NCBI RefSeq assembly: GCF_900156865.1
Contig: NZ_LT732529.1
Location: 2,091,805 to 2,155,804 of the forward strand
Direction of reading: 5' to 3'
Length of the DNA stretch: 64,000 bases
Origin: Litchfieldia sinesaloumensis
Lineage (GTDB): Bacteria > Bacillota > Bacilli > Bacillales > Bacillaceae_L
The notes beneath the pieces are model-generated. The model saw nothing but the letters and a program-made list of their open reading frames with translations, had not been told where the DNA came from and searched no databases. Below are positions 11,722-23,961 of this stretch, one piece after another. A program made the translations under genes and the position numbers. Position 1 is the stretch's first letter, and each line of letters begins with the position of its first letter.

Positions 11722-11749
11722 TGAAAAACACCTTACAAGATGTAAGGTG
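11722..11749 (-). terminator. Intrinsic terminator after yqeY
   Basis: On the minus strand CACCTTACA and TGTAAGGTG form a near-perfect stem, followed by TTTTTCATTTT. It lies 8 bases beyond the yqeY stop codon and isolates yqeY from the SigW operon. Confidence 0.85.
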
Positions 11750-11756
11750 CTTTGGT

Positions 11757-12203
11757 TTAAGATAATTGCTGTTGAACAAGTTTGCTTACGAGACCGCCAT
11801 CAGCCTTCCCTTTTACCTTTGGCATAATTGCAGCCATCACTTTGCCCATGTCAGCTTTTGAAGAAGCATTGACCTCTTGTACTGTTTCTTTTACAATCTC
11901 AACAACTTCCTCTTCGGATAATTGTTTTGGAAGGTATACCTCTAATATCTCAATTTCATTTTGAATTTTATTAACAAGATCTTCACGACCAGCGTTACTA
12001 AATTCTTGGAGGGAATCTTTACGTTGTTTTAGTTCACGAGTAAGAACCGTTAGTTCTGCTTCTTCTGATAGTTCACCGGTACTAAGCTTTATCCCCTCAT
12101 TTTGAAGAGATGCTTTTACCATTCGAATAACAGATAGCTTATCTTTCTCCCTATTCTTCATCGCTGTTTTCATATCATTATTTAAACGCTCGAGAAGACT
12201 CAT
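11757..12203 (-). CDS. yqeY: YqeY/GatB-like domain protein
   Basis: The 148-residue protein is collinear with YqeY, which resembles the C-terminal tRNA-interacting domain of GatB. It is helical and charged, with no membrane segment. Its precise role is unknown, though a link to tRNA or amidotransferase function is often inferred. It follows rpsU with a 16-base gap and is probably cotranscribed with it. Confidence 0.93.
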   Translation of the reverse strand: MSLLERLNNDMKTAMKNREKDKLSVIRMVKASLQNEGIKLSTGELSEEAELTVLTRELKQRKDSLQEFSNAGREDLVNKIQNEIEILEVYLPKQLSEEEVVEIVKETVQEVNASSKADMGKVMAAIMPKVKGKADGGLVSKLVQQQLS

Positions 12204-12219
12204 AAAACTACACCCTCTT

Positions 12220-12393
12220 TTAGAATTTACGCTTTCTAGCAGCTTCAGATTTCTTCTTACGCTTTACGCTAGGCTTTTCATAGAATTCGCGCTTTCTAGC
12301 TTCTTGTATAGTACCTGACTTAGATACAGTACGTTTGAAGCGGCGAAGAGCATCTTCAAGCGATTCGTTTTTACGAACGACCGTTTTTGACAT
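12220..12393 (-). CDS. rpsU: 30S ribosomal protein S21
   Basis: This 57-codon gene encodes a very basic protein starting [19 protein letters not shown] and ending [12 protein letters not shown], the S21 pattern. S21 sits on the 30S platform near the anti-Shine-Dalgarno region. A GGAGGGAGGG ribosome binding site precedes the ATG. The rpsU-yqeY pairing is conserved in Bacillus. Confidence 0.97.
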   Translation of the reverse strand: MSKTVVRKNESLEDALRRFKRTVSKSGTIQEARKREFYEKPSVKRKKKSEAARKRKF

Positions 12394-12707
12394 TCTAATT
12401 CCCTCCCTCCGAAAACAACCACTAACATCTAATTAAGACACATGTTCTATTTCATTCTTTTAAGTATCGATAGGTAAATATCGCCTAAAAAATTAACATG
12501 TACTTTGATATTATAATATATGCATGTTTATTGGTCAACTGTAATTCACAATGGCGCATTAGAAATGCATGCATTACACAACTAGTTTTATCAAATTTTC
12601 TCCTGTTATTCTTAAGAAAATGCCCGTATATGATTAACAAGATTAAAAATGTGAAGTTGTCATTTTCATGCCACCTTGTCCATACAATGTGATAGAGGTG
12701 AGAATGA
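12394..12707. other. Intergenic region between divergent rpsU and yqeW
   Basis: This 314-base gap holds the rpsU promoter (12510-12538, minus) and the ribosome binding sites of both genes. I see no gene or recognised RNA in it. Frames running through it lack ribosome binding sites. Confidence 0.6.
12510..12538 (-). promoter_or_regulatory. SigA promoter of rpsU-yqeY
   Basis: On the minus strand TTGACC (12533-12538) and TATAAT (12510-12515) are separated by 17 bases. It points toward rpsU and leaves a leader of roughly 110 bases. Confidence 0.8.
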
Positions 12708-13634
12708 ATGATTGAACTGATTTCACTATTTGCTGTATTTATTGCAATTTTTTTATTTGGAATGACTGTTATGCGGACAGGCTTATATAATCTTGCGGGT
12801 GACAAATTAAAGGTTTGGTTGATTCGGTTTACTGATAAACCGATAAAAGGATTGTTAACTGGAATGATAATCACAGCAATTATCCATAGCAGTTCTGCCG
12901 TCATGGTACTAGTTGTAGGATTAATCGCTACAGGGTATTTAACTTTTAAACAATCGATTGGAATTATACTAGGTGCGAATATCGGAACCACATTTACCGC
13001 CGAGATGATCACCTTTGATATTTTTGATTGGATTGTTCCCATTCTAATTATAGGTTTCTTATGTTTGTTTATTCGAAATCAACAAGTATTTAGTTTTGGT
13101 GCCTTTTTATTCGGGTTAGGTTGTATGTTCGTAGCAATGAATGGCTTTGAGCAACTCGCTAGACCTATCTCGCACTTCCCTTCCCTACATACTTTTTTTC
13201 AACATACGAATGAAAGCGCCCTGTTTGGCGTCGGAGTGGGGACAATTTTAACTTCTATCATTCAATCTAGTACGGCGACAACTGGAATCATTATGGGGTT
13301 TATGAATGAACAGCTATTAACTTTAAACGCGGGAATTGCTGTCTTACTTGGTGCTAATATCGGTACATGCATTACCGCATACATTGCTAGTATTGGCAGT
13401 AGACATGAAGCAAAATTGGCAGCCTATGCCCATATTTGGATCAATATTATTGGAGTGATTTTATTTTTCCCTTTTATTAACATACTTGGTCAGATAGCTA
13501 TGGTATTAACCACCCACCCAGATGTTCAAATTGCACATGTAAGTTTAATTTTTAATGTACTCTCTTCACTTCTTTTTTTACCTTTTGTTGGCTTGTTAAC
13601 GAAGTTTATATTAAAAGTACATAGGGTTGCATAA
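12708..13634 (+). CDS. yqeW: Na/Pi cotransporter family membrane protein (YqeW-like)
   Basis: This 308-residue protein is very hydrophobic, with about eight membrane segments. It has the two inverted PNaS repeats typical of Na+/phosphate symporters: IIHSSSAVMVLVVGL (about 58-72) and IIQSSTATTGIIMGF (about 183-197). The two QSS/HSS-type motifs and the following GANIGT motifs mark the ion/phosphate pathway. Phosphate as substrate is inferred from family only. An AGAGGTGAG ribosome binding site precedes the ATG. It shares a convergent terminator with deoC. Confidence 0.85.
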   Translation: MIELISLFAVFIAIFLFGMTVMRTGLYNLAGDKLKVWLIRFTDKPIKGLLTGMIITAIIHSSSAVMVLVVGLIATGYLTFKQSIGIILGANIGTTFTAEMITFDIFDWIVPILIIGFLCLFIRNQQVFSFGAFLFGLGCMFVAMNGFEQLARPISHFPSLHTFFQHTNESALFGVGVGTILTSIIQSSTATTGIIMGFMNEQLLTLNAGIAVLLGANIGTCITAYIASIGSRHEAKLAAYAHIWINIIGVILFFPFINILGQIAMVLTTHPDVQIAHVSLIFNVLSSLLFLPFVGLLTKFILKVHRVA

Positions 13635-13662
13635 GAAAAGCTGGCCTTGGCCAGCTTTTATT
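13635..13662. terminator. Bidirectional terminator between yqeW and deoC
   Basis: AAAAGCTGGCC and GGCCAGCTTTT form an almost uninterrupted stem with T-rich tracts on both strands. It lies between the two convergent stop codons. Confidence 0.85.
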
Positions 13663-14331
13663 TTAATAGTCCGAAGAACCAGTTAACCCATTCACAATTG
13701 CTACACCTGCACTAGCACCAATTCTTGTTGCTCCTGCTTCAATCATATCTTGGGTGCCTTTTACATCACGTACACCGCCAGAAGCTTTCACTCCAATATC
13801 TGGTCCCACTGTTTTACGCATTAATCGAATGTCTTCAACCGTAGCTCCCCCAGTTGAGAAACCAGTTGATGTCTTAACAAAATCTGCTCCTGCTTTAACT
13901 GCAAGTTCACAAGCTCTTACTTTTTCCTCATCAGTTAATAACGATGTTTCGATAATCACCTTGGTTAGAGCTTTTCCTTTTGCTGCTTCAACAACAGAAC
14001 GAATGTCTCTTTCAACTAATTCGTCATTTTTGTCCTTAAGTGCACCGATATTGATGACCATATCTACTTCAGTTGCACCTTTTTCAATGGCATTTTTAGT
14101 TTCAAATGCTTTTGTTTCAGGAGTATTTGCTCCGAGAGGGAAACCAATAACCGTACAAACCTCTACTTCCGATCCTTTTAGGAGGCTAGCAGCAGTTTCA
14201 ACCCATGTTGGATTTACACATACTGACATAAAGCCATATTCTTTAGCTTCTGCACAAAGTTTTTCAATTTGCGCTTTTGTCGTATCTGCTTTTAAAGCTG
14301 TATGATCAATCATCTTCGCAATATTCACCAT
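13663..14331 (-). CDS. deoC: Deoxyribose-phosphate aldolase
   Basis: DeoC splits 2-deoxyribose 5-phosphate into glyceraldehyde 3-phosphate and acetaldehyde in deoxynucleoside catabolism. The 222-residue TIM barrel has the Schiff-base lysine K153 (in DFVKTSTGF), the proton-relay lysine K182 (GVKASGG) and D90. In B. subtilis deoC sits elsewhere with deoR; here it is alone between yqeW and mtaB. A GGAG ribosome binding site precedes the ATG. Confidence 0.96.
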   Translation of the reverse strand: MVNIAKMIDHTALKADTTKAQIEKLCAEAKEYGFMSVCVNPTWVETAASLLKGSEVEVCTVIGFPLGANTPETKAFETKNAIEKGATEVDMVINIGALKDKNDELVERDIRSVVEAAKGKALTKVIIETSLLTDEEKVRACELAVKAGADFVKTSTGFSTGGATVEDIRLMRKTVGPDIGVKASGGVRDVKGTQDMIEAGATRIGASAGVAIVNGLTGSSDY

Positions 14332-14426
14332 TATGTATTTCTCCTTTATTATCAGTTGTACGTACCTCTAACATCATATCATTGTTGTAGCTGGTTGACT
14401 AGCACCTTCATATGTATATTATGTGA

Positions 14427-14459
14427 TAAAAAAAAGAAGCTAATCCAAAGATTAACTTC
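14427..14459 (-). terminator. Intrinsic terminator after mtaB
   Basis: On the minus strand GAAGTTAATC and GATTAGCTTC form a 10-bp stem with one G-T pair, followed by eight T. It lies beyond the mtaB stop, ends the hrcA-to-mtaB operon and separates it from deoC. Confidence 0.85.
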
Positions 14460-14474
14460 TATATGTTTTGCTAT

Positions 14475-15833
14475 TTATGCAGTCGTTCTCGCTTCTTCTT
14501 CAAGTGGAAGGTCATTTTCTATCTTTACAAATTGACCCTCGTTATAAGGATAGCCTGCTTTTGTAATTTTTACTTTTACAATTTTACCAATCATCTCTTC
14601 TGTTGCGTCAAACTTCACCTTGAGATAGTTGTCCGTATACCCAATATATTGACCGCTAGTTGGGTCCTCCTTGTCTATCTCCTCAGGGATGACTTCTAAT
14701 ACTTCGCCTTCATAATTAGACGCATATTCCTTGGCTAATTGATCGGAGAGAGAGATTAAACGGTGTACTCGTTCATTTTTAACTTCTTCATCAATTTGGT
14801 CTTCCATTCTTGCAGCTGGTGTTCCAGTTCGCTTAGAGTATGGGAAAACGTGTAATTCAGAGAATTTATGATCTTTAATAAAATTATATGTTTCCATAAA
14901 TTCTTCTTCAGTTTCACCTGGGAAACCAACTATAACATCGGATGTAATTGCCAAACCAGGCAAGGCTTGTCGTAATTTCGTTAAACGTTCAGCAAAGAAT
15001 TCCATCGTGTATTTACGTCTCATGCGTTTTAATACAGTGTTTGAACCGGACTGCAATGGGACATGAAGATGTCTTACAACCTTTGTTGACTTATCTAGCA
15101 CTTCGATAATTTCATCGGTAATTTGACTAGCCTCAATAGAAGAAATTCGAATTCTTTTCAGACCGATAACTTTCGATTCAAGGTCGCGTAAAAGGGCAGC
15201 TAAATTGTAATCTTTCATATCTTCACCATAGCCACCAGTATGAATACCAGTTAGGACAATTTCTCTATACCCTGCATTCACAAGCTGCTGTGCTTGTTTA
15301 ATTACCTCTTCAGGATCACGTGAACGCATTAATCCGCGTGCCCAAGGAATAATACAAAAAGTACAGAAGTTGTTGCAGCCCTCTTGAATTTTTAGGGATG
15401 CACGTGTACGGTCAGTAAACGCAGGAACATCAAGTTCCTCATACACACGTGTCTTCATAATATTACCAACGCCATTAATTGGTTTGCGCTCTTGTTGGTA
15501 TTGCTCGATGTATTCAAGCATTTTCTTACGATCCTGTGTACCAACAACAATATCTACTCCAGGGATTGCCATTATTTCGGCCGGTGAGGTTTGGGCATAA
15601 CACCCTGTAACACATATCACCGCATCCGGATTTTTTCGTATTGCTCTACGAATAACCTGTCTACTCTTTTTGTCCCCTGTATTTGTAACAGTACAAGTGT
15701 TAATAACATACACATCTGCAGTACTTTCAAATTCGGTACGCTCATAGCCCGATTCTTTAAAAAGCTGCCAAATGGCTTCTGTTTCATAATGATTTACTTT
15801 ACATCCTAATGTATGGAATGCAACTAATGACAT
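14475..15833 (-). CDS. mtaB: tRNA N6-threonylcarbamoyladenosine (37)-C2 methylthiotransferase MtaB
   Basis: MtaB converts t6A37 to ms2t6A in ANN-decoding tRNAs. The 452-residue protein has an N-terminal UPF0004 domain (about 5-110), a radical SAM domain with CNNFCTFC (CxxxCxxC) near residue 150 and a C-terminal TRAM domain. The ATG at 15833 is chosen because GAGGTG ends 6 bases upstream; a GTG 9 bases earlier lies inside that ribosome binding site. It is the last gene of the hrcA operon. Confidence 0.96.
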   Translation of the reverse strand: MSLVAFHTLGCKVNHYETEAIWQLFKESGYERTEFESTADVYVINTCTVTNTGDKKSRQVIRRAIRKNPDAVICVTGCYAQTSPAEIMAIPGVDIVVGTQDRKKMLEYIEQYQQERKPINGVGNIMKTRVYEELDVPAFTDRTRASLKIQEGCNNFCTFCIIPWARGLMRSRDPEEVIKQAQQLVNAGYREIVLTGIHTGGYGEDMKDYNLAALLRDLESKVIGLKRIRISSIEASQITDEIIEVLDKSTKVVRHLHVPLQSGSNTVLKRMRRKYTMEFFAERLTKLRQALPGLAITSDVIVGFPGETEEEFMETYNFIKDHKFSELHVFPYSKRTGTPAARMEDQIDEEVKNERVHRLISLSDQLAKEYASNYEGEVLEVIPEEIDKEDPTSGQYIGYTDNYLKVKFDATEEMIGKIVKVKITKAGYPYNEGQFVKIENDLPLEEEARTTA

Positions 15834-15838
15834 TATTG

Positions 15839-16582
15839 TCACCTCGCTAATTCAAAATGATATGATACAGCTGATAAAACATATAATGGGGCTGTCTCGG
15901 TACGTAAAATCCTTGGACCAAAGCTACATGAAATAAAATCATTCTCACTCAATGTAGTAACTTCTTTTTCAGTTAATCCACCTTCTGGACCAATCACAAC
16001 GAAAAGAGATTCTCCATTTTTAAGTTGTGATAATACACGAGCAAGATGGGAACTTTCACCGCGCTTTGCATCTTCTTCGTACGCTACAATCTTGTATGTG
16101 AAGGATTGGCTAAAAGTAACTAATTCCCGAAAGGATAATGGAGTGTTAACCTTTGGTACCATCGCTCGGTGGGATTGCTCTGCCGCTTCCTTTGCAATTT
16201 TTTCCCAACGCTCGACCTTTTTTCGTCCTTTTTTTTCATCCCATTTCACAATAGAACGAGCCGCAACAAAAGGGACAAACTCAGATGCACCAAGCTCCGT
16301 CCCTTTTTGGATTACATATTCGAGCTTGTCCCCTTTTGGTAGTCCGCTTGCAATACACACCTTAATGGGGAGCTCATTTAAATTCTCTACCCATTCTACA
16401 ACATTTGCCAAAACTGTATCATTGGTAATTTCAGTAATTGCACAAAGTGCTACTCTACCATTATAACAACAAAAAATAGAGTCTCCAACTGACATTCTCA
16501 TAACTCTTGTTATATGGTGAACATCTTCACCAGTAATTGTGGCTTCTGTTTCGCTCATATGATTGACGAAATAACGTTGCAT
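15839..16582 (-). CDS. rsmE: 16S rRNA (uracil-1498-N3)-methyltransferase
   Basis: RsmE methylates U1498 of 16S rRNA. The 247-residue protein has an N-terminal PUA-like domain (about 1-70) and a SPOUT methyltransferase domain with the knot motif VVIGPEGGLTEKE (about 196-208) and a C-terminal GPRILRTETA motif. A GGTGGAAT ribosome binding site precedes the ATG. It lies between prmA and mtaB with short gaps, as in B. subtilis yqeU. Confidence 0.95.
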   Translation of the reverse strand: MQRYFVNHMSETEATITGEDVHHITRVMRMSVGDSIFCCYNGRVALCAITEITNDTVLANVVEWVENLNELPIKVCIASGLPKGDKLEYVIQKGTELGASEFVPFVAARSIVKWDEKKGRKKVERWEKIAKEAAEQSHRAMVPKVNTPLSFRELVTFSQSFTYKIVAYEEDAKRGESSHLARVLSQLKNGESLFVVIGPEGGLTEKEVTTLSENDFISCSFGPRILRTETAPLYVLSAVSYHFELAR

Positions 16583-16597
16583 CTTTATTATTCCACC

Positions 16598-17542
16598 TTA
16601 TTCGCTTTGCTTTCTAGCAATCATTGATACCCAGTCTTCCATGACAAGCACTTCTTCGATGATGAACCCAGATGCTAGAAGACTATCTTTTACTTCTTGT
16701 TTTTTCGTATTGATAATACCTGAGACAATGAAAGCTCCGTTCGGTTTCAGAATTTTTGACGCATCATCTGTAAAGCGAACAATAATCTCAGCAAGAATAT
16801 TAGCCACAATGAGATCAACCGGACCTTCAATTTCATCAAGTAAATTATTTTGAGAGACTGTTACTACTTCATGTACCTTGTTTAGTTTGATATTAATCTT
16901 TGCACTTTCAACAGCCACCGTATCTAAATCTAACGCTTTGACATTACGTGCACCAAGCATTGCTGCTGCAATACTAAGCACCCCAGAACCGGTACCGACA
17001 TCAATAATGGTATCTCCTTGATTAACTGTGCGCTCAAGGGCTTGAATACTCATAACAGTGGTTGGATGGGTACCTGTTCCAAACGCCATTCCAGGGTCTA
17101 ATTCGATAATTAACTCATCACTATTAACAGGCTCGTAAATTTCCCATGTTGGGACAATCGTGAATTTTTCTGAAATTTTTACAGGATGATAGTACTTCTT
17201 CCAAGCCGTTGCCCATTCTTCTTCATGGACTTCACTAATTGTAACTTTATTATGGCCCAAATCTATATCAAAAAGCAGAAGGTTGTTAATGGCTTCTTTT
17301 ATTGCATCAACGGTTTCTCCTAAAAAGCTATTGACTGGAAGATATGCTTTGACAATAACACCTTCTTCTGGGTAATCATCCGGATTAAGTTGGTAGATCT
17401 CACCAAAAACATCTTCACGTTCTTTGGTTAAGTCAAATGGATCTTCAATTACAACTCCACTTGCACCTGCTTCATGTAGTATGTTCGATACGGGCTCCAC
17501 CGCCTCTTGTGTTGTGTGAATGCTAATTTCAGACCATTTCAA
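16598..17542 (-). CDS. prmA: Ribosomal protein L11 methyltransferase
   Basis: PrmA trimethylates ribosomal protein L11. The 314-residue protein has an N-terminal substrate-binding domain and a class I SAM domain with [20 protein letters not shown] supplies the N-P-P-F-like substrate region. I chose the TTG at 17542, since the family starts xKWSExSIHTT and a GGAG precedes it. A TTG at 17557 would add five residues and cannot be excluded. Confidence 0.95.
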   Translation of the reverse strand: MKWSEISIHTTQEAVEPVSNILHEAGASGVVIEDPFDLTKEREDVFGEIYQLNPDDYPEEGVIVKAYLPVNSFLGETVDAIKEAINNLLLFDIDLGHNKVTISEVHEEEWATAWKKYYHPVKISEKFTIVPTWEIYEPVNSDELIIELDPGMAFGTGTHPTTVMSIQALERTVNQGDTIIDVGTGSGVLSIAAAMLGARNVKALDLDTVAVESAKINIKLNKVHEVVTVSQNNLLDEIEGPVDLIVANILAEIIVRFTDDASKILKPNGAFIVSGIINTKKQEVKDSLLASGFIIEEVLVMEDWVSMIARKQSE

Positions 17543-17576
17543 GTCTACCAACTCCAATCCAATATTATCAAATGCC

Positions 17577-18707
17577 CTATTCGCCTTTAAAAGCTCGCTT
17601 TACTTTCGCAAAAAAATTATCATGCTGTTCATCAGGAGCTTCGTTTCCGCTCATTTCTGAAAATTCACGGAGTAATTGTTTTTGTTTCTCCGTTAGTTTT
17701 GTTGGTGTGATGACACGAATACGAATGTGTTGGTCTCCTTGACCATATCCTCGTACGTTCGGGACACCTTTGCCACGCAGACGGAATTTTGTACCAGTTT
17801 GTGTACCCGCAGGAATTTTCAGTTTGACTTTACCGTGTAGAGTTGGTACCTCTATTTCATCACCTAATGCAGCCTGTGCAAAGGTTAACGGCATTTCACA
17901 ATAGATATCATCTCCATCACGTTCGAAAAACTCATGGGATCGCACATGGAATACAACATATAAATCTCCAGGAGGCCCACCATTTACACCTGGCTCACCT
18001 TGACCAGATACACGAAGTTGTTGACCGTCATCGATACCAGCTGGGATTTTAACATGGATTTTTTTGCGTTTTTTCACTTTTCCAGAACCAGCACAGGTTG
18101 AACATTTATCCTTAATGAATTTACCTGTTCCGCTACAGTGATGACATACACGTCTATTCACAATTCTTCCAAAAGCAGTGTTTTGTTCTACATTGATTTG
18201 ACCCGATCCACCACAGTGAGAACACGTTTCAGGTTTTGTTCCCGATTTTGCACCTGAACCGTGGCAGGTTGTACATTCTTCTTCTCTTGGAATTTCGATA
18301 TCCGTTTCCTTACCGAAAACAGCTTCTTCGAAATTTAGTGTCATTGTATATTGTAAATCTGCCCCTTGACGTGGTGCGTTTGGATCTCTTCTTCTAGTTC
18401 CACCACCGAAGATCGAACTAAAGATATCTTCAAAACCAAAGCCTCCACCAAAGTCAGCACCACCACCAAAACCTCCAAAGCCTTGATTTGGATCGGTATG
18501 ACCAAATTGGTCATAGTGGGCACGTTTGTTATCATCTGTTAACGTATCATACGCTTCTGTAATTTCCTTAAACTTTTCAGCAGCATCTGCTTCTTTATTG
18601 ATATCGGGGTGATATTTTTTTGATAATTTTCGATATGCTTTTTTTATTTCATCTTTATTTGCACTTTTCGAAACCCCGAGTACCTCATAATAATCTCTTT
18701 TACTCAT
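17577..18707 (-). CDS. dnaJ: Chaperone DnaJ (Hsp40)
   Basis: DnaJ delivers clients to DnaK and stimulates its ATPase. The 376-residue protein has a J domain with the HPD motif (about 33-35) and a Gly/Phe-rich region (about 70-105). Four CxxCxGxG zinc repeats ([32 protein letters not shown]) and the C-terminal client domains follow. The ATG at 18707 has a GGGAG upstream; a longer reading to 18731 is less likely. It is intact although the upstream dnaK carries a nonsense codon. Confidence 0.97.
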   Translation of the reverse strand: MSKRDYYEVLGVSKSANKDEIKKAYRKLSKKYHPDINKEADAAEKFKEITEAYDTLTDDNKRAHYDQFGHTDPNQGFGGFGGGADFGGGFGFEDIFSSIFGGGTRRRDPNAPRQGADLQYTMTLNFEEAVFGKETDIEIPREEECTTCHGSGAKSGTKPETCSHCGGSGQINVEQNTAFGRIVNRRVCHHCSGTGKFIKDKCSTCAGSGKVKKRKKIHVKIPAGIDDGQQLRVSGQGEPGVNGGPPGDLYVVFHVRSHEFFERDGDDIYCEMPLTFAQAALGDEIEVPTLHGKVKLKIPAGTQTGTKFRLRGKGVPNVRGYGQGDQHIRIRVITPTKLTEKQKQLLREFSEMSGNEAPDEQHDNFFAKVKRAFKGE

Positions 18708-18844
18708 TAAATCCACTCCCGCATCATTCACATAAAGAATATTTTAACACTTATTTTTATGAAAAGACAATAATACTTGTTTATCCACCAGTGTTCGTAA
18801 TTATCTAACTTTTCAATAGTTTAACAAACAAAAGGCCTTTGAAC

Positions 18845-18890
18845 AAAAAAAGTCAAAGCCAAGACAGGCCTGACTTCGACTTTTTGTTAC
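18845..18890 (-). terminator. Terminator-like hairpin between dnaK and dnaJ
   Basis: On the minus strand AAAGTCGAAG and the later TTTGACTTTT pair imperfectly around a GGCC core, followed by seven T. It lies about 35 bases beyond the dnaK stop. Such a hairpin would attenuate rather than abolish dnaJ expression, since dnaJ belongs to the same operon. Confidence 0.6.
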
Positions 18891-18926
18891 ATTTAATTCT
18901 TCTTTTTTCGTAATTGTAAGACTGGC

Positions 18927-20774
<1,848 letters not shown>

Positions 20775-20804
20775 TTAATTTACAAAACTTGGATTTATCC
20801 AAAT

Positions 20805-20925
20805 GTCTAGCTCCAGGTGCCATCACCTCGAGGTCATAAGCCAAACGCTTCTAAAGGTAAAAGGCACCTTCTGAAAGCAGCTGTCTTATGCTTGTCGGCT
20901 AAAACTGCGCACCTTGCGCTTTTCG
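20805..20925 (+). repeat. Dispersed repeat, reference copy
   Basis: The element runs from GTCTAGCTCCAGGTGCC to CACCTTGCGCTTTTCG and lies exactly between grpE and dnaK. It matches the minus strand of 51811-51990 over most of its length, including GAGGTCATAAGCCAA and GTCTTATGCTTG. It ends at the grpE stop codon. It is transcribed within the hrcA-dnaK operon. Confidence 0.8.
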
Positions 20926-21522
20926 TTATTCATTTACCTTCACCATTGAAGGTCGTAGTACTCTATCTTTTAGTTTATATCCTTTTTGGAACTCTTCTAG
21001 AACCACATTTGGTTCTGAATCAGGCTCACTTACTTGCATAACAGCTTGATGCACATTTGGATCAAATTGTGTTCCAACAGCCTCAATCGCTTCTACGCCT
21101 TCTTTATTCAAGGCATCAATGATACTGCGGTAAACCATCTCTACACCTTGAATAATTGATTTTGATTGGTCATTTGTAGCTTCTATTTGAAGTGCCCGTT
21201 CAAAATTATCAAGAGCTGGCAACAAATCACTCACAAGACTTTGAGCTCTATATGTAGCAGCTGTTTCTTGATCTAAGCGAGCACGTCTCTTAAAGTTTTC
21301 AAAGTCGGCAACTTGGCGAAGTATGCGGTTTTCTGCCTCCTCAAGCTTAGCTTCAAGTTCTGCAATTCTTTCATTGGCTTTCGAAAGTTCAGCCTTCACA
21401 TCTTCCTCTTGTTCTTCGATTATTTCTGCTTCAGCCTGTTCAATCGTTTCTACCACGTCTTGTTCAACGTTTGTTTCATCCACTTCAATTTCCTCTTTTA
21501 TTACGTCTTTCTCGTTAGCCAA
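20926..21522 (-). CDS. grpE: Nucleotide exchange factor GrpE
   Basis: GrpE releases ADP from DnaK. The 198-residue protein has an acidic, disordered N-terminus, a long coiled coil (about 45-105) and the C-terminal beta domain with the family motif [11 protein letters not shown]. The start is TTG at 21522, with an AGGGAGGTG ribosome binding site 6 bases upstream; the TTG at 21540 lies upstream of that site. It sits between hrcA and dnaK. Confidence 0.95.
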   Translation of the reverse strand: MANEKDVIKEEIEVDETNVEQDVVETIEQAEAEIIEEQEEDVKAELSKANERIAELEAKLEEAENRILRQVADFENFKRRARLDQETAATYRAQSLVSDLLPALDNFERALQIEATNDQSKSIIQGVEMVYRSIIDALNKEGVEAIEAVGTQFDPNVHQAVMQVSEPDSEPNVVLEEFQKGYKLKDRVLRPSMVKVNE

Positions 21523-21614
21523 TACACTCACCTCCCTCAAAGTAAAGTAATCATTTATTAAAATTCTTTTATGTATTAGAGGGCAAGTTTACCCTCTATT
21601 AAATATGGCCACTG

Positions 21615-22646
21615 CTATTCAATTTGATACAGTTTTGTCAGCACCTTTGAATAATCCTGACTCATATGCTGCAGCAAGGAAATAACACGCGAATATTCCA
21701 TTCTTGTTGGACCCAGAATTGCAATCGACCCAAGATGTTCATTACCGACAGAATATGTTGCAGTAATTAAGCTACAGTCATTCATGGCTATATTGTCGTT
21801 TTCATGACCAATTTTAATGTTGATTCCCGCTTTGTTTGTTCGTAATAGTCTAGAGAATTCGTGTTCACTTTCTATCATAGTCAATAATGACCGAACTTTT
21901 TCGATATCATGGAATTCAGGTTGGCTTAACATATTTGCTTTTCCACCAATAAAGATTCTTTCTTCAGTTTGAAGATTGAGGGTCTTATCTAAAACATTGA
22001 TAACCATATCATAATTTCTAATATTGGTTTTTAATAGCTGCGCAACCTCTTTATAAATCTTGTTTTTTAAATCAGTCAATGGAACTCCAACTAGTCGCTC
22101 ATTTAAAATATTTACCATTTTTTCTATATCGCTCGGGTCAATAGACTCTGGAAATGAAATGGTTCGGTTCTCCACATGTCCATTATCCGTGACGATAATA
22201 GCAACTGCCGTTTCATTGTTAATTGGAACTATTTGTAGCTTCTTAACCTTGTTTTCTTTAAATGCTGGTCCTAAAACAATAGACGTATAATTCGTTAGAT
22301 CAGATAATATCTGTGCTGACTTCTGGACAATTTTTTCAAGCTCGTAAATTTTTTCAGCAAAAATCGACGTTAACTCTTGCTTATCTTGAATAGAAAGTCG
22401 ACTAGGTGATAATAAATGATCCACATAATACCTGTAGCCTTTTTCAGATGGAACTCTACCAGATGAACTGTGAGTTTTCTCAATAAAACCTAACTCTTCT
22501 AGATCTGCCATTTCATTGCGAATAGTTGCTGAGCTAAACACAATCCCATCCTTTTTCGACAATGTTCTTGATCCTACTGGCTGTGCAGATCTAATAAAGT
22601 CATCAATGATTACTTGAAGAATTAATAGCTGACGATCTGTTAGCAA
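21615..22646 (-). CDS. hrcA: Heat-inducible transcription repressor HrcA
   Basis: HrcA represses the dnaK and groE operons by binding CIRCE. The 343-residue protein has an N-terminal winged helix (about 1-75, [18 protein letters not shown]) and a GAF-like dimerisation domain. The start is TTG at 22646 behind AGAGGTGAT, as expected from MLTxRQLxILQ in the family. A perfect CIRCE lies 16 bases upstream, so the gene is autoregulated. Confidence 0.97.
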   Translation of the reverse strand: MLTDRQLLILQVIIDDFIRSAQPVGSRTLSKKDGIVFSSATIRNEMADLEELGFIEKTHSSSGRVPSEKGYRYYVDHLLSPSRLSIQDKQELTSIFAEKIYELEKIVQKSAQILSDLTNYTSIVLGPAFKENKVKKLQIVPINNETAVAIIVTDNGHVENRTISFPESIDPSDIEKMVNILNERLVGVPLTDLKNKIYKEVAQLLKTNIRNYDMVINVLDKTLNLQTEERIFIGGKANMLSQPEFHDIEKVRSLLTMIESEHEFSRLLRTNKAGINIKIGHENDNIAMNDCSLITATYSVGNEHLGSIAILGPTRMEYSRVISLLQHMSQDYSKVLTKLYQIE

Positions 22647-22661
22647 GGAACATCACCTCTG

Positions 22662-22688
22662 TTAGCACTCCTGAACTGTGAGTGCTAA
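22662..22688 (-). promoter_or_regulatory. CIRCE operator (HrcA binding site)
   Basis: TTAGCACTC (22662-22670), a 9-base spacer and GAGTGCTAA (22680-22688) match the CIRCE consensus at every position. It lies between the promoter and the hrcA start codon and represses the whole hrcA-grpE-dnaK-dnaJ operon in unstressed cells. Confidence 0.98.
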
Positions 22689-22698
22689 TTCTATAATT

Positions 22699-22727
22699 AA
22701 ATTACCAAATACGATTGCCATTGTCAA
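22699..22727 (-). promoter_or_regulatory. Probable SigA promoter of the hrcA operon
   Basis: On the minus strand a perfect TTGACA (22722-22727) precedes the CIRCE. At 17 bases the -10 would be TAATTT, which is weak. The placement just upstream of CIRCE fits the B. subtilis arrangement. Confidence 0.5.
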
Positions 22728-22758
22728 CGATTTAACTCTTAATATCTCGATAATATCT

Positions 22759-23895
22759 TCACAGTAAAAATGCTTGAAATACTTCGTTTCCGAGAAACTT
22801 TCCATTATGTGTTAATCGAATATAATGCTCTTTCTCCTCAAGCAAACCTTTTGCTTTCTGTTCATTAATTTGTTCTCCAAAAACGTCAAAAATACTTACT
22901 GAAAATTTTTCTAGGAAATGCGGAATCGATACTCCCTTTGTTTTTCGCAAACCTAAAAAGAGCTCTTCCTCCATCATTTCTTGCTTTGTTACATCATGAG
23001 TTTCGACATAGGGGAAGCCCTTTTCATCAATAGCTTTCATATACTTCTTGATTGGTCCGGCGTTTGAAATCCGCTGTCCACCAACATAACTGTGAGCACC
23101 CGCTCCAATTCCATAGTATTCTTCATTATTCCAATAAGTAAGATTATGACGACTTTCAAACCCTACTTTTGAAAAGTTGCTAATTTCATATTGGTGGAAA
23201 CCATGTGTCTGCATCTCTGTCATTAATCGTTCATACATGATTGCCTCATTTTCCTGACTAGGAAGACGTAGCTTTCCTTTTCTCATTAAATTATAAAATA
23301 CTGTTTTAGGTTCAATTATGAGCGAATAGGCAGACACGTGCTCAACATCTAAAGAAAAGGCTAAATCAAGAGATTCTTGAAAGCTCTCAATCGTTTGATG
23401 GGGAAGAGCATACATTAAATCTATGCTTATATTGTTAAATCCAACATGTTTCGCCAATTCAATTGTATGAAACACATCCTTCCGGCGATGTGTTCTTCCA
23501 ATTCCTTTAAGTAGCTCGTCATCAAAAGTTTGCACACCAAAACTAATGCGATTAACGCCATAGTCAAGTAATAATTTTAATTTATCTTCAGTCAAGTCTC
23601 CAGGATTCGCCTCAAATGTATATTCCATTGTTTGCTCTCTAGGGTGTAAATAGTTATTAATGCTTGATAGAAATGTTTCTAGTTGGTTAATGTTAAGAAC
23701 TGTAGGTGTCCCACCACCAACGAATATTGATTTAAAACTAGAAGGAGGGTTCGCTTCAACCGTATTTTTCATTTCTCTATCCATGTATTGGAGGTATTCG
23801 TCAACGGGCTGCCCTTTTAGAAATACTTTATTAAAATCACAATAGTGACAGATCTGTTCACAAAAAGGAATGTGAAGGTATGCTGCTTGTACCAA
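22759..23895 (-). CDS. hemW: Radical SAM heme chaperone HemW
   Basis: HemW binds heme and is related to coproporphyrinogen III dehydrogenase, but lacks that activity. The 378-residue protein has the CxxxCxxC cluster motif (C12, C16, C19) followed by a further DFNK, and a C-terminal HemN domain. It is often labelled hemN. The start is TTG (MVQAAYLHIPFCE), matching the family; its ribosome binding site is weak. It follows lepA after a terminator. Confidence 0.93.
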   Translation of the reverse strand: MVQAAYLHIPFCEQICHYCDFNKVFLKGQPVDEYLQYMDREMKNTVEANPPSSFKSIFVGGGTPTVLNINQLETFLSSINNYLHPREQTMEYTFEANPGDLTEDKLKLLLDYGVNRISFGVQTFDDELLKGIGRTHRRKDVFHTIELAKHVGFNNISIDLMYALPHQTIESFQESLDLAFSLDVEHVSAYSLIIEPKTVFYNLMRKGKLRLPSQENEAIMYERLMTEMQTHGFHQYEISNFSKVGFESRHNLTYWNNEEYYGIGAGAHSYVGGQRISNAGPIKKYMKAIDEKGFPYVETHDVTKQEMMEEELFLGLRKTKGVSIPHFLEKFSVSIFDVFGEQINEQKAKGLLEEKEHYIRLTHNGKFLGNEVFQAFLL

Positions 23896-23961
23896 ATAAT
23901 CACTTCTTTCTACTAGTCGATGTCAAAAAAGATGACCTTTTTTGAACACGTTTTACAATAC

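Noticed and set aside
12485-13042. 185-codon minus-strand frame antisense to yqeW
   Set aside because: It overlaps the rpsU promoter and the start of the clear yqeW coding sequence, has no ribosome binding site and gives a low-complexity translation.
13754-14305. 183-codon plus-strand frame through deoC
   Set aside because: Antisense shadow of a well-conserved aldolase; Ser/Val-rich translation with no family resemblance.
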